This document shows positions 7,675 through 15,499 of a stretch of 64,000 nucleotides of DNA, piece after piece; the first letter of the stretch is position 1, and each line of letters starts with the position of its first letter. Made by a program: the position numbers and the translations under genes. The notes beneath the pieces were generated by a model. It ran no database searches. It saw only the letters and a list, made by a program, of their open reading frames with translations, and was not told the origin of the DNA. The DNA is from Dokdonia donghaensis DSW-1 (GTDB taxonomy: Bacteria; Bacteroidota; Bacteroidia; Flavobacteriales; Flavobacteriaceae), in NCBI RefSeq assembly GCF_001653755.1, contig NZ_CP015125.1:1622501-1686500 (forward strand). Direction: 5' to 3'.

Positions 7675-9309
7675 ATGAAAAGAAGAAACTTTGTCCAACT
7701 AGCCGGAATGGGTGCTGGTGCTGTGATGATGCCTTCCCTATTAATGGGAAATAACATCCCTACAGAGGCACTCCTAGAACCAGGAATGGATATACTAATG
7801 AAAAAACAAATGGCAGATGTTGCTCTTAACACAGCAAAAAGCCTAGGAGCTTCATATGCAGATGCTCGTATAGGTAGATATCTTAACCAGTTTGTACGTA
7901 CTAGAGAAGATAAAGTACAAGGGGTTGTAAACACAGAGTCTTTTGGAATAGGAGTACGTGTGATTGCAAATGGTACTTGGGGATTTGCATCTACAAATGA
8001 TGTCTCACCAGACGGTATTAAAAAAGCAACAGAGCAAGCAGTCGCAATAGCAAAAGCAAACTCAAAGTTTCAAACAGAGCCAGTAGTGCTTGCACCAGAG
8101 GCGTCATATGGTGAAGTCTCTTGGAAAACCCCTATCAAAAAAGATTTTAAAGAAGTGCCAGTTTCAGAGAAAGTAGATTTACTACTCACTGCAAATGCTG
8201 CTGCACAATCTAGCGGAGCAAACTTTGTAAACTCTGCCTTGTTTATGGTAAATGAACAAAAATATTTTGCCTCTACAGAAGGTTCGTATATAGATCAAGA
8301 TGTACATCGCATCTGGCCTACATTTGGTGTAACTGCTGTAGGTGGAGGTAAGTTTAAGACTAGACAAGCTATGAGTGCACCTATGGGAATGGGGTATGAG
8401 TATCTAGATGGTCTTGCTTCAGAAAAACTAGAAGGTCCAGAAGGACTTAAATTATATAGAGGCAGCTATGATATGGTAGAAGATGCTACCACTGCAGCAA
8501 AGCAAGCAAGAGAAATGCTTACAGCAAAGTCTGTAGATGCTGGTAAGTACGATCTTGTACTAGAGCCTAACCACTTAGGACTAACCATACACGAGTCTGT
8601 AGGTCACCCTACAGAATTAGATCGAGTACTAGGTTATGAAGCAAACTATGCAGGTACAAGCTTTGCCACTATAGATAAATGGAAGTCTAAAAACTTCAAG
8701 TACGGTAGCGACCTTGTAAATATTGTGGCAGATAAAACACAAGTAGGATCACTAGGAGCCGTAGGATGGGATGACGAAGGTGTTAAAACTAAAAAGTGGG
8801 ACATTATACGTAACGGTGTACTAGTAAACTATCAGGCAATACGCGATCAAGTAAAAATGATAGATCAAAACGAGTCTCACGGTTGCTGTTATGCGCAGAG
8901 TTGGAATGATGTTCAGTTCCAGCGTATGCCTAATATCTCTTTAGAACCTGGTAAAGAACCATATTCTATAAACGATATGATTAAAGATGTAGAAAAAGGA
9001 ATCTACATAGCCGGTAGAGGATCTTATTCTATAGACCAGCAGCGTTATAACTTCCAGTTTGGAGGGACGATGTACTACGAGATTAAAGATGGTAAGATAG
9101 CAGGTATGCTTAATGATGTTGCTTACCAGTCTAACACGCAAGAGTTCTGGAACTCTTGTGCTAAGATTTGTGATAAGGATGACTATCGTCTCTTTGGTTC
9201 TTTCTTTGACGGGAAAGGGCAACCATCACAAGTAAGTGCAGTATCTCACGGGAGCTCAACTTCAAGATTTAATGATATTAATGTAATTAATACCGGGCGT
9301 ACGGTATAA
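7675..9309 (+). CDS. tldD: TldD-type metalloprotease with a twin-arginine-like leader
   Basis: The 544-residue protein matches the TldD/PmbA family. The catalytic motif HESVGH is at about residues 304-309 within LGLTIHESVGHPTELDR, and the C-terminal metal-ligand region includes NESHGCCYAQSW. The N-terminus is MKRRNFVQLAGMGAGAVMM, a twin-arginine-like leader with a hydrophobic stretch, which suggests export. The E. coli homologue is cytosolic, so this is unusual. In E. coli, TldD with TldE processes peptides such as microcin B17 precursor and the CcdA antitoxin. The TldE partner follows 24 bases downstream, so the operon encodes the full heterodimer. Confidence 0.9.
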   Translation: MKRRNFVQLAGMGAGAVMMPSLLMGNNIPTEALLEPGMDILMKKQMADVALNTAKSLGASYADARIGRYLNQFVRTREDKVQGVVNTESFGIGVRVIANGTWGFASTNDVSPDGIKKATEQAVAIAKANSKFQTEPVVLAPEASYGEVSWKTPIKKDFKEVPVSEKVDLLLTANAAAQSSGANFVNSALFMVNEQKYFASTEGSYIDQDVHRIWPTFGVTAVGGGKFKTRQAMSAPMGMGYEYLDGLASEKLEGPEGLKLYRGSYDMVEDATTAAKQAREMLTAKSVDAGKYDLVLEPNHLGLTIHESVGHPTELDRVLGYEANYAGTSFATIDKWKSKNFKYGSDLVNIVADKTQVGSLGAVGWDDEGVKTKKWDIIRNGVLVNYQAIRDQVKMIDQNESHGCCYAQSWNDVQFQRMPNISLEPGKEPYSINDMIKDVEKGIYIAGRGSYSIDQQRYNFQFGGTMYYEIKDGKIAGMLNDVAYQSNTQEFWNSCAKICDKDDYRLFGSFFDGKGQPSQVSAVSHGSSTSRFNDINVINTGRTV

Positions 9310-9333
9310 GTCTAACTTTTAAAAGAATAAATA

Positions 9334-10650
9334 ATGGCAATATTTTCAAAAGAAGAGGCTAGAAAGATATTAGAAAAAGCACTAAGCTTTTCTACTGCAG
9401 ATGCCTGTGTAGTAAATCTAGGTGGGAGCCAGGGAGGTAATATACGTTATGCTCGTAACTCGGTATCTACAGCGGGATATCAATCTAACCAGAGCCTTGC
9501 AGTTACTGCAAGCTTTGGAAAAAGATCTGGTACCGCAACTATAGATGAGCTAGATGATGCATCGCTCAAAAAAGTGGTACAACGAGCAGAGGAGCTAGCA
9601 AAACTTTCTCCAGAAAATCCAGAGTATATGGAACCACTAGGCCCACAACAATATGATGAGTCAAAAACCTTTGTAGAGGCTACGGCAAACATTACTCCAG
9701 AATATAGAGCAGAGGTAGCAAATAGTAGTATTACCCCTGCAAAAACAAAGGATGTAACAGCGGCAGGATTTCTAGATGACGGTCAAGGCTTTAGCGCAAT
9801 GATGAACTCAAACGGGCTATTTGCATATAATAAGTCTACAGATGTGAGTTTTACAGTAACGATGCGTACTAACGATGGTACAGGATCGGGATGGGTGACT
9901 AGAGATTATAATGACATAAATAAGTTTGACTCTTCTGAGGCGTCACAAGTCGCTATAGATAAAGCTGTAATGTCACGACAAGCAAAAGCAATAGAGCCTG
10001 GTAAATATACTGTGATACTAGAACCATCTGCAGGACTTGGATTATTACAAGGCTTAGGAAGATCACTTAATGCCCGCTCTGCAGATGAGGGACGTAGCTT
10101 TATGTCTAAAGAAGGCGGAGGTACAAAACTGGGAGAAAAAATAGTAGATGAGCGTGTAAACCTATGGTCAGACCCGCTTAATGATGAGGTGCCAGCAGCC
10201 ACTTGGAATGGAGAAGGTCAACCACTGAAGAAAACTACCTGGATAGAAAATGGTACGGTTAAGAATCTTGCTTATGGAAGATACTGGGCAAAAGAAAAAG
10301 GTGTTGAGCCAGTTCCTTTCCCAAGTAATTTTATAATGGGAGGTGGTGACGCATCTCTAGATGATTTAATAAAGAGTACAAGAAAGGGAATCTTAGTCAC
10401 AAGGCTATGGTACATACGCTCTGTAGATCCACAAACCTTATTATATACAGGTCTTACCCGCGACGGAACTTTTTATATAGAAAACGGAAAAATCAAATAC
10501 CCAGTTAAGAATTTCCGCTTTAATGAGAGTCCTATTATTATGCTTAATAATCTTGAGACCCTCGGGAAGCAGGTACGTGTAGACGGTAGTTTAATCCCTT
10601 ATATGAAGGTGAGAGACTTTACGTTTACCAGTCTTTCAGATGCGGTATAA
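9334..10650 (+). CDS. tldE: TldE/PmbA-type protease partner subunit
   Basis: The 438-residue protein has the PmbA/TldE organisation: an N-terminal domain with NIRYARNSVSTAGYQ and a C-terminal domain with FIMGGGDASLDDLI and GILVTRLWYIRSVDP. It lacks the HExxxH of TldD, as expected for the non-catalytic partner. It lies directly downstream of tldD and has no visible signal peptide, which raises the question of where the pair assembles if TldD is exported. A terminator hairpin follows. Confidence 0.9.
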   Translation: MAIFSKEEARKILEKALSFSTADACVVNLGGSQGGNIRYARNSVSTAGYQSNQSLAVTASFGKRSGTATIDELDDASLKKVVQRAEELAKLSPENPEYMEPLGPQQYDESKTFVEATANITPEYRAEVANSSITPAKTKDVTAAGFLDDGQGFSAMMNSNGLFAYNKSTDVSFTVTMRTNDGTGSGWVTRDYNDINKFDSSEASQVAIDKAVMSRQAKAIEPGKYTVILEPSAGLGLLQGLGRSLNARSADEGRSFMSKEGGGTKLGEKIVDERVNLWSDPLNDEVPAATWNGEGQPLKKTTWIENGTVKNLAYGRYWAKEKGVEPVPFPSNFIMGGGDASLDDLIKSTRKGILVTRLWYIRSVDPQTLLYTGLTRDGTFYIENGKIKYPVKNFRFNESPIIMLNNLETLGKQVRVDGSLIPYMKVRDFTFTSLSDAV

Positions 10651-10668
10651 TATAATATAGTTGATAGG

Positions 10669-10702
10669 AAACTGGTTACGGCTTTAAGCGGTAGCCAGTT
10701 TT
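10669..10702 (+). terminator. terminator after tldE
   Basis: An imperfect stem (AAACTGGTTAC pairing with GTAGCCAGTTT) with a second short inner stem is followed by TTTATTTT. Confidence 0.7.
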
Positions 10703-10713
10703 TATTTTAAGTA

Positions 10714-10729
10714 CGCTTTCGCGAAAGTG
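10714..10729. repeat. dispersed palindrome, intergenic copy with one mismatch
   Basis: CGCTTTCGCGAAAGTG lies between the tldE terminator and the esterase gene. One base differs from the consensus in the right arm. Confidence 0.9.
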
Positions 10730-10760
10730 AATAGTAAGGTATCATATAGAAAAAGTATAA

Positions 10761-11612
10761 ATGAAAGTAGTTAAATTAATATGTCTTGTTGGGTTTGTTA
10801 GTTTATCTATGATGGCCTGTAAATCTAAAATTGAACCTAACAATCTTGAATCAAGGTCTTTTACAGACTCTATTTACAGTAACTCTTTATCAGAATATCG
10901 GAAGCATAGAATTTATTTACCTCCAAAATTTAATAAAGATTTGAATTACCCTATTATATATGCAACTGATGGTAATAGCCCTATAACAGACAAGAAAGAG
11001 ATTTTGGATTCATTAATAAATGGCGAATTGATAAAGCCATTGATTTTTGTGGCAAGTTTTCAGAATTCAAAAATCGCAGATAGTACAAGCACGATTACGG
11101 GTGATGGAAAGAAAGTATATCTCTCTTATAGGAATTTTGAATATGTCGACAGAAAACCCGAAAGAGTTGAAGATTCATTACTCGTAGATAGGTTTGAAAA
11201 TCATAAGTCTTATTTTGTAGATGAATTGATAACATCAATAGAAAAACAGTATACTCAGAATCTTAATAAAAATGATCGATATTTTTACGGAGTTTCAAAC
11301 GGCTCTGGCTTTGGGGTAAGCTTACTGAACAGCAATCCAAGTTTAATTGGAACTTACATATGTTTTTCAACTTTTGGAGGAGATATTCAATCTAATTTTT
11401 GGCATAGCGATACGAAGTATCCTAATTTATATTTGAGGTACGGATCAGAAGAGCCATTTTTCTTGAAAGATGATGCTCAGTATATTCAGGAGAAATATGC
11501 GGAATTTCAAGCGTTTATTGAGATAAAAACTTTTGAAGGTGGGCATCATAACAAATTTTGGGAAATAGAATTTACTAATGTAATTAGTGACATATTTAAA
11601 CGAGAAAAGTAG
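10761..11612 (+). CDS. putative esterase lipoprotein (alpha/beta hydrolase)
   Basis: The 283-residue protein has a lipoprotein signal (hydrophobic stretch ending MMACKS, Cys20) and an alpha/beta-hydrolase fold of the putative-esterase (Fes/enterochelin esterase-like) type. It shows YRKHRIYLPPKFN, PIIYATDG, the nucleophile elbow YGVSNGSGFG (GVSNG around Ser) and the C-terminal EGGHHNKFW, which holds the likely catalytic His. The substrate is unknown. Codon use looks more AT-rich than in the flanking genes, and the gene sits alone between tldE and the DUF4159 operon, so recent acquisition is possible. Confidence 0.75.
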   Translation: MKVVKLICLVGFVSLSMMACKSKIEPNNLESRSFTDSIYSNSLSEYRKHRIYLPPKFNKDLNYPIIYATDGNSPITDKKEILDSLINGELIKPLIFVASFQNSKIADSTSTITGDGKKVYLSYRNFEYVDRKPERVEDSLLVDRFENHKSYFVDELITSIEKQYTQNLNKNDRYFYGVSNGSGFGVSLLNSNPSLIGTYICFSTFGGDIQSNFWHSDTKYPNLYLRYGSEEPFFLKDDAQYIQEKYAEFQAFIEIKTFEGGHHNKFWEIEFTNVISDIFKREK

Positions 11613-11628
11613 CATTTCGCAATTTACT

Positions 11629-12249
11629 ATGAACAATAAATTTTTCTTCACACGCTTACAATACGAATCTGGAGATTGGGATGTAGACCAGCGTATGCCG
11701 TCTAACTTGCTTAACTCTCTGGTAGAGTACACCACGCTAGATGTAGATACAAAGGAGAATATCATAACACTGGCTAGTGATGATATTTTTAAATCGCCCT
11801 TTTGCTACATATCTGGGCATAAACTGGTGCAGTTTTCTAAGAAGGAAAAAGAAAATTTTAAACGTTATGTGGAGAATGGAGGCTTTGTCTTTGCAGATGA
11901 TTGTAACCACGATATAGACGGTCTATTTGCAAAGTCTTTTGAGCGACAGATGGAAGAAATTTTTGGTCAAGATAGCCTCAAAAAAATTCCTAATGATCAC
12001 GAGATTTATAATGTCTTTTTTGAATTTGAAGACGGTCCACCCACCACCTCACAAGAGCTTAACGGCTGGGGAGATGACCTCGTGCATAATTACCTTAAGG
12101 CCATAGAGATAAATGGGAGAATAGGCGTGCTGTATAGCAATAAAGATTACGGCTGTGAGTGGGATTATGATTTTAGAAACAAGCGCTGGTATAAAATAGA
12201 CAATACCCGTTTTGGGGTAAATATTGTGATGTATGCCCTTACCTCATAA
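11629..12249 (+). CDS. DUF4159 family protein, first gene of the MoxR/BatA-like set
   Basis: The start is taken at the ATG at 11629, just before NNKFFFTRLQYESGDWD. A longer frame from 11587 would overlap the esterase gene. The 206-residue product matches the DUF4159 pattern: FTRLQYESGDWDVD near the start, RYVENGGFVFADDC in the middle and INGRIGVLYSNKDYG near the end. The last motif is typical of the family. The fold resembles the glutamine-amidotransferase-like domains that accompany MoxR/BatA gene clusters. It lies 61 bases upstream of moxR in the same direction. Biochemical function is not known. Confidence 0.85.
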   Translation: MNNKFFFTRLQYESGDWDVDQRMPSNLLNSLVEYTTLDVDTKENIITLASDDIFKSPFCYISGHKLVQFSKKEKENFKRYVENGGFVFADDCNHDIDGLFAKSFERQMEEIFGQDSLKKIPNDHEIYNVFFEFEDGPPTTSQELNGWGDDLVHNYLKAIEINGRIGVLYSNKDYGCEWDYDFRNKRWYKIDNTRFGVNIVMYALTS

Positions 12250-12310
12250 TATCTTTTTAATGATGCAATCTTGGGAGCCAAGAAATAACCAATTTTAAAT
12301 TGAAAATTGA

Positions 12311-13312
12311 ATGAAACAAGAGTTAGTCACACTACAGCAGGAGGTAAATAGTCTTACTTCAAAACTAGGTGATCTTAAAAAAGAAATAGCAAAGGTTATC
12401 ATAGGTCAAGAAAATACAGTAGAGCAGTTACTTATCACATTTCTAGCTGGTGGTCACGCTTTACTAGAAGGAGTCCCAGGGCTGGCAAAAACGCTTATGA
12501 TAAGGACCTTGTCACAGGCTATAGATCTCGACTTTAAGCGCATACAATTTACACCAGACTTAATGCCGTCAGATATTGTAGGTACAGAGATTCTAGAAGA
12601 AGATCATAGCACCGGTAAAAAATCTTTTGAGTTTAAGAAAGGACCCATATTTGCAAATATTATACTGGCAGATGAGATTAACAGAACTCCGCCAAAAACA
12701 CAGGCAGCGCTGCTAGAGGCTATGCAAGAGTTTGAGGTTACCTATTCTGGTAAAACCTATGAGCTAGAGCGTCCGTTTTTTATACTTGCAACGCAAAACC
12801 CTATAGAGCAATCTGGAACGTTTCCTTTACCAGAGGCACAACAGGATCGTTTCTTATTTTATATAAAAATAGGGTATCCCACAGCAAGCGAAGAAAAGCA
12901 TATTTTAAAAAGTACAACAGGCGGAGTAGAGCAAAAGGTACAACCCGTACTAAGTGGTGCCGAAATTTTGAGATTACAAGAGCTTGTAAGGCAAGTGCCT
13001 ATAAGTGATAATCTTATTGATTTTGTAAGCACCATTGTACGTGCAACACGACCAGAGACTACCACAAATGATTTTGTAAAGCAATGGGTAGGCTGGGGAG
13101 CAGGCCCCAGAGCCGGGCAAGCTATGATACTCACAGCAAAAGCAAGAGCACTATCACAAGGTCGTATAGCAGTGACCCTAGATGATATTAAAAACGTGGC
13201 TCTACCAGTACTTCGTCATAGAGTGATTGTAAACTTTAAAGCAGAGGCAGAGGGTATTACTTCAGATACGGTGACGAGTCAATTATTAGATCATACAGAC
13301 TTTAGCGCATAA
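12311..13312 (+). CDS. MoxR-type AAA+ ATPase
   Basis: The 333-residue protein is a complete MoxR ATPase. Walker A is in LEGVPGLAKT (about residues 55-64), Walker B in ILADEINRTPPKTQ, the sensor-1 region is FILATQNPIEQSGTF and the lid contains DDIKNVALPVLRHRV. MoxR ATPases act as chaperones that remodel or activate partners carrying von Willebrand factor A domains. The DUF58 protein 5 bases downstream is the expected partner. Confidence 0.93.
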   Translation: MKQELVTLQQEVNSLTSKLGDLKKEIAKVIIGQENTVEQLLITFLAGGHALLEGVPGLAKTLMIRTLSQAIDLDFKRIQFTPDLMPSDIVGTEILEEDHSTGKKSFEFKKGPIFANIILADEINRTPPKTQAALLEAMQEFEVTYSGKTYELERPFFILATQNPIEQSGTFPLPEAQQDRFLFYIKIGYPTASEEKHILKSTTGGVEQKVQPVLSGAEILRLQELVRQVPISDNLIDFVSTIVRATRPETTTNDFVKQWVGWGAGPRAGQAMILTAKARALSQGRIAVTLDDIKNVALPVLRHRVIVNFKAEAEGITSDTVTSQLLDHTDFSA

Positions 13313-13317
13313 TATTT

Positions 13318-14214
13318 ATGGCAAAAGACGATTATAGAGCACTTCTTAAACCAGATGTAATTAATACAGTTTCTGGTTTATCACTCATCTCGCGAGTAAT
13401 TGTAGATGGGTATCTCTCTGGCTTAAATAGAAGCAGGCAAGTAGGAGCTGGTCTTGAGTTTAGCCAGTATAGAGGGTATGAGCCTGGTGATGACCTGCGT
13501 CTTTTAGATTGGAAAATGCTCGCACGTTCTGGACGCTATTATATCAAGCAATCTGAGATTGACACCCATATAACTGTAAAGTTTATTGTAGACACTAGCG
13601 CTTCAATGCTTCATAAAGAAGAAGGATTATCTAAAATGGAGTATGCAAACGTACTCATTGCTAGTCTCGCTCATCTAGCCCATTCTCAGGGAGATGCAGT
13701 GGGTTTGCTTACCATAAATAACAAGCAGTTAGAAACATTACAGCCAGCTACGGGAAAATCACATTTTAATAGATTTTTATATCAATTACTCAAGCTCAAA
13801 AATCAAGGAAGCTGGCCAGAGCGTATAACTAGTGATCAACTTCATAATCGTAGCCATAGAGAGCTTATATTTTTTATTACAGATCTCTATGAGCAAAGCG
13901 AAGAAATTACAAATATGATTACTGCCTTGAAGACCTCTCGCAATGAGGTTGCAGTCATTCATCTTTTAGGAAAGCAAGAGCTCGAGTTTAATCATAAAGG
14001 GCAAGTAATTTTTGAAGATCTTGAATCTGGAGAAAAAGTAAAAGTAAATGCCAGAGATGCCCGTGCTCAGTACGTACAGGCTATGCAATCATCAATGACA
14101 ACAATTAAAGAAAAGCTCCTGTCTAGTGGTGTAGGTTATGATCTTTTTACATTAGACAAACATCTAGGAGAGGCATTACAGCTCTTCTTAAAAAAACGTG
14201 CAAACTTAATCTAG
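13318..14214 (+). CDS. DUF58 protein with von Willebrand factor A-like fold
   Basis: The 298-residue protein has the DUF58 signature SQYRGYEPGDDLRLLDWKM, followed by a vWA-like metal-binding site in FIVDTSASM (a DxSxS-type MIDAS motif). It has no membrane segment. In Bacteroidota, DUF58 proteins follow MoxR and are thought to be its direct partner. The gene starts 5 bases after moxR and the next gene starts 1 base after its stop, indicating tight translational coupling. Confidence 0.9.
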   Translation: MAKDDYRALLKPDVINTVSGLSLISRVIVDGYLSGLNRSRQVGAGLEFSQYRGYEPGDDLRLLDWKMLARSGRYYIKQSEIDTHITVKFIVDTSASMLHKEEGLSKMEYANVLIASLAHLAHSQGDAVGLLTINNKQLETLQPATGKSHFNRFLYQLLKLKNQGSWPERITSDQLHNRSHRELIFFITDLYEQSEEITNMITALKTSRNEVAVIHLLGKQELEFNHKGQVIFEDLESGEKVKVNARDARAQYVQAMQSSMTTIKEKLLSSGVGYDLFTLDKHLGEALQLFLKKRANLI

Positions 14215-14215
14215 T

Positions 14216-15499
14216 ATGACGCTCCTACAACCTACATATCTCTGGGGTCTACTAGGATTGTTAATCCCTATAGCCATACACTTGTGGAGTAAACGCAAAG
14301 TAAAAACAATACAGGTAGGAAGCACGCAGTTTATAACAGAAACAAAGTCAAAACAGAGTAATAGCATACAGATTAATGAGTGGTGGTTGCTGCTGCTGCG
14401 CTGTTTACTTATCACTATACTCACAATCATACTAGCACAGCCTTATACAACACATACACCAGATCCACTAGCGGTAGCTTATATTTTTGAACCATCACTT
14501 ATAGACACGCAAGAGGAGCAAAGTCGTTTTAAAACACTACCCTTAGAAGATAGGTTTTTATTAAAAGAGGGATTGCCTAAATGGGATCTGGAGACAGAAA
14601 TACCACCTACTAAAATAATACCTAGTTACTGGCAACTTGCACAAGAGATAGGCTCCCTAAGAGCAGATAGTGTGGTTGTATTTTCGCAAAATCTCGTTCA
14701 AGGTATACAAGGTAAGCGCCCTAGCTTTGGTAAACATATAAACTGGGTGTCCATCACATCTCAAGAAGAGAAGGAAGTCCCGTTTTATGCAATACAAGAT
14801 CAAGATATTATCACTGTACTTTCGGCAGTAGGGAGGAGTGATTATCACGCTTTCGCGAAAGCAAAAAAAGCAGCATCACAATTTGTGGTTAAAGATGGTA
14901 CTATCTCTATTACCCAAAACGATACAGAGCGACTGATACCCGTTGTAAAACAAGATACTATTGCCGTAGATGTAATATATAACAGCTCTTTTGCTACAGA
15001 GGCGATGTATCTAGAATCTGCATTAAGAGCTGTAAAAGGCTATACTAGAAAACCCATTGCTATTAACGTTTATAAAGGTTTAAAAAATGTAGCAGACCCA
15101 GCACCAGACTATTTAATATGGTTGTCTAATAAGGAAGCGCCAGAAGTTGATATTCCAGTTTTGAAGTTTGAGGAAGACCTATTTTCAAATAAAATAGTAA
15201 AGACTATTTCTGGAACAAACTACACAAATCTAACCCAGAGATTATCACCAGAGGTAGTGATTAATAAGAGGTTAGTAGAAGGTGTGTTGCACTGGCTTTC
15301 ACTAGATGCAGCTGTGCAAAGAGATTTTGATAGACTTGATAACAGATCGCTTGCAATGAGCCAGTTTAAACCAAATATGGATGAAAGTAGCTCTATACCT
15401 AGCAAAGAAGTTAAAGCCTCTCTTGTGGACCCATTATGGTTACTGCTTATAGTTATGATTATAATAGAACGTGTTATTGCAAAACATAGAAAACAATAA
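14216..15499 (+). CDS. BatA-like membrane protein
   Basis: The 427-residue protein begins with the BatA N-terminal membrane module, LLQPTYLWGLLGLLIPIAIHL, then KRKVKTIQVGSTQFI. A second membrane helix lies at about residues 59-78 and a third at about 405-422. The region between is extracytoplasmic and poorly conserved. A copy of the dispersed palindrome is translated here as AFAKA at residues 212-216, in a lysine/alanine-rich helical stretch. The stop codon overlaps the start of the next gene by one base (ATG at 15499). It probably forms an envelope complex with its neighbours. Confidence 0.85.
   Translation: MTLLQPTYLWGLLGLLIPIAIHLWSKRKVKTIQVGSTQFITETKSKQSNSIQINEWWLLLLRCLLITILTIILAQPYTTHTPDPLAVAYIFEPSLIDTQEEQSRFKTLPLEDRFLLKEGLPKWDLETEIPPTKIIPSYWQLAQEIGSLRADSVVVFSQNLVQGIQGKRPSFGKHINWVSITSQEEKEVPFYAIQDQDIITVLSAVGRSDYHAFAKAKKAASQFVVKDGTISITQNDTERLIPVVKQDTIAVDVIYNSSFATEAMYLESALRAVKGYTRKPIAINVYKGLKNVADPAPDYLIWLSNKEAPEVDIPVLKFEEDLFSNKIVKTISGTNYTNLTQRLSPEVVINKRLVEGVLHWLSLDAAVQRDFDRLDNRSLAMSQFKPNMDESSSIPSKEVKASLVDPLWLLLIVMIIIERVIAKHRKQ
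14848..14863. repeat. dispersed palindrome inside the BatA-like gene
   Basis: CGCTTTCGCGAAAGCA, with the last base changed. It is read in the AFAKA frame (residues 212-216). Confidence 0.92.
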
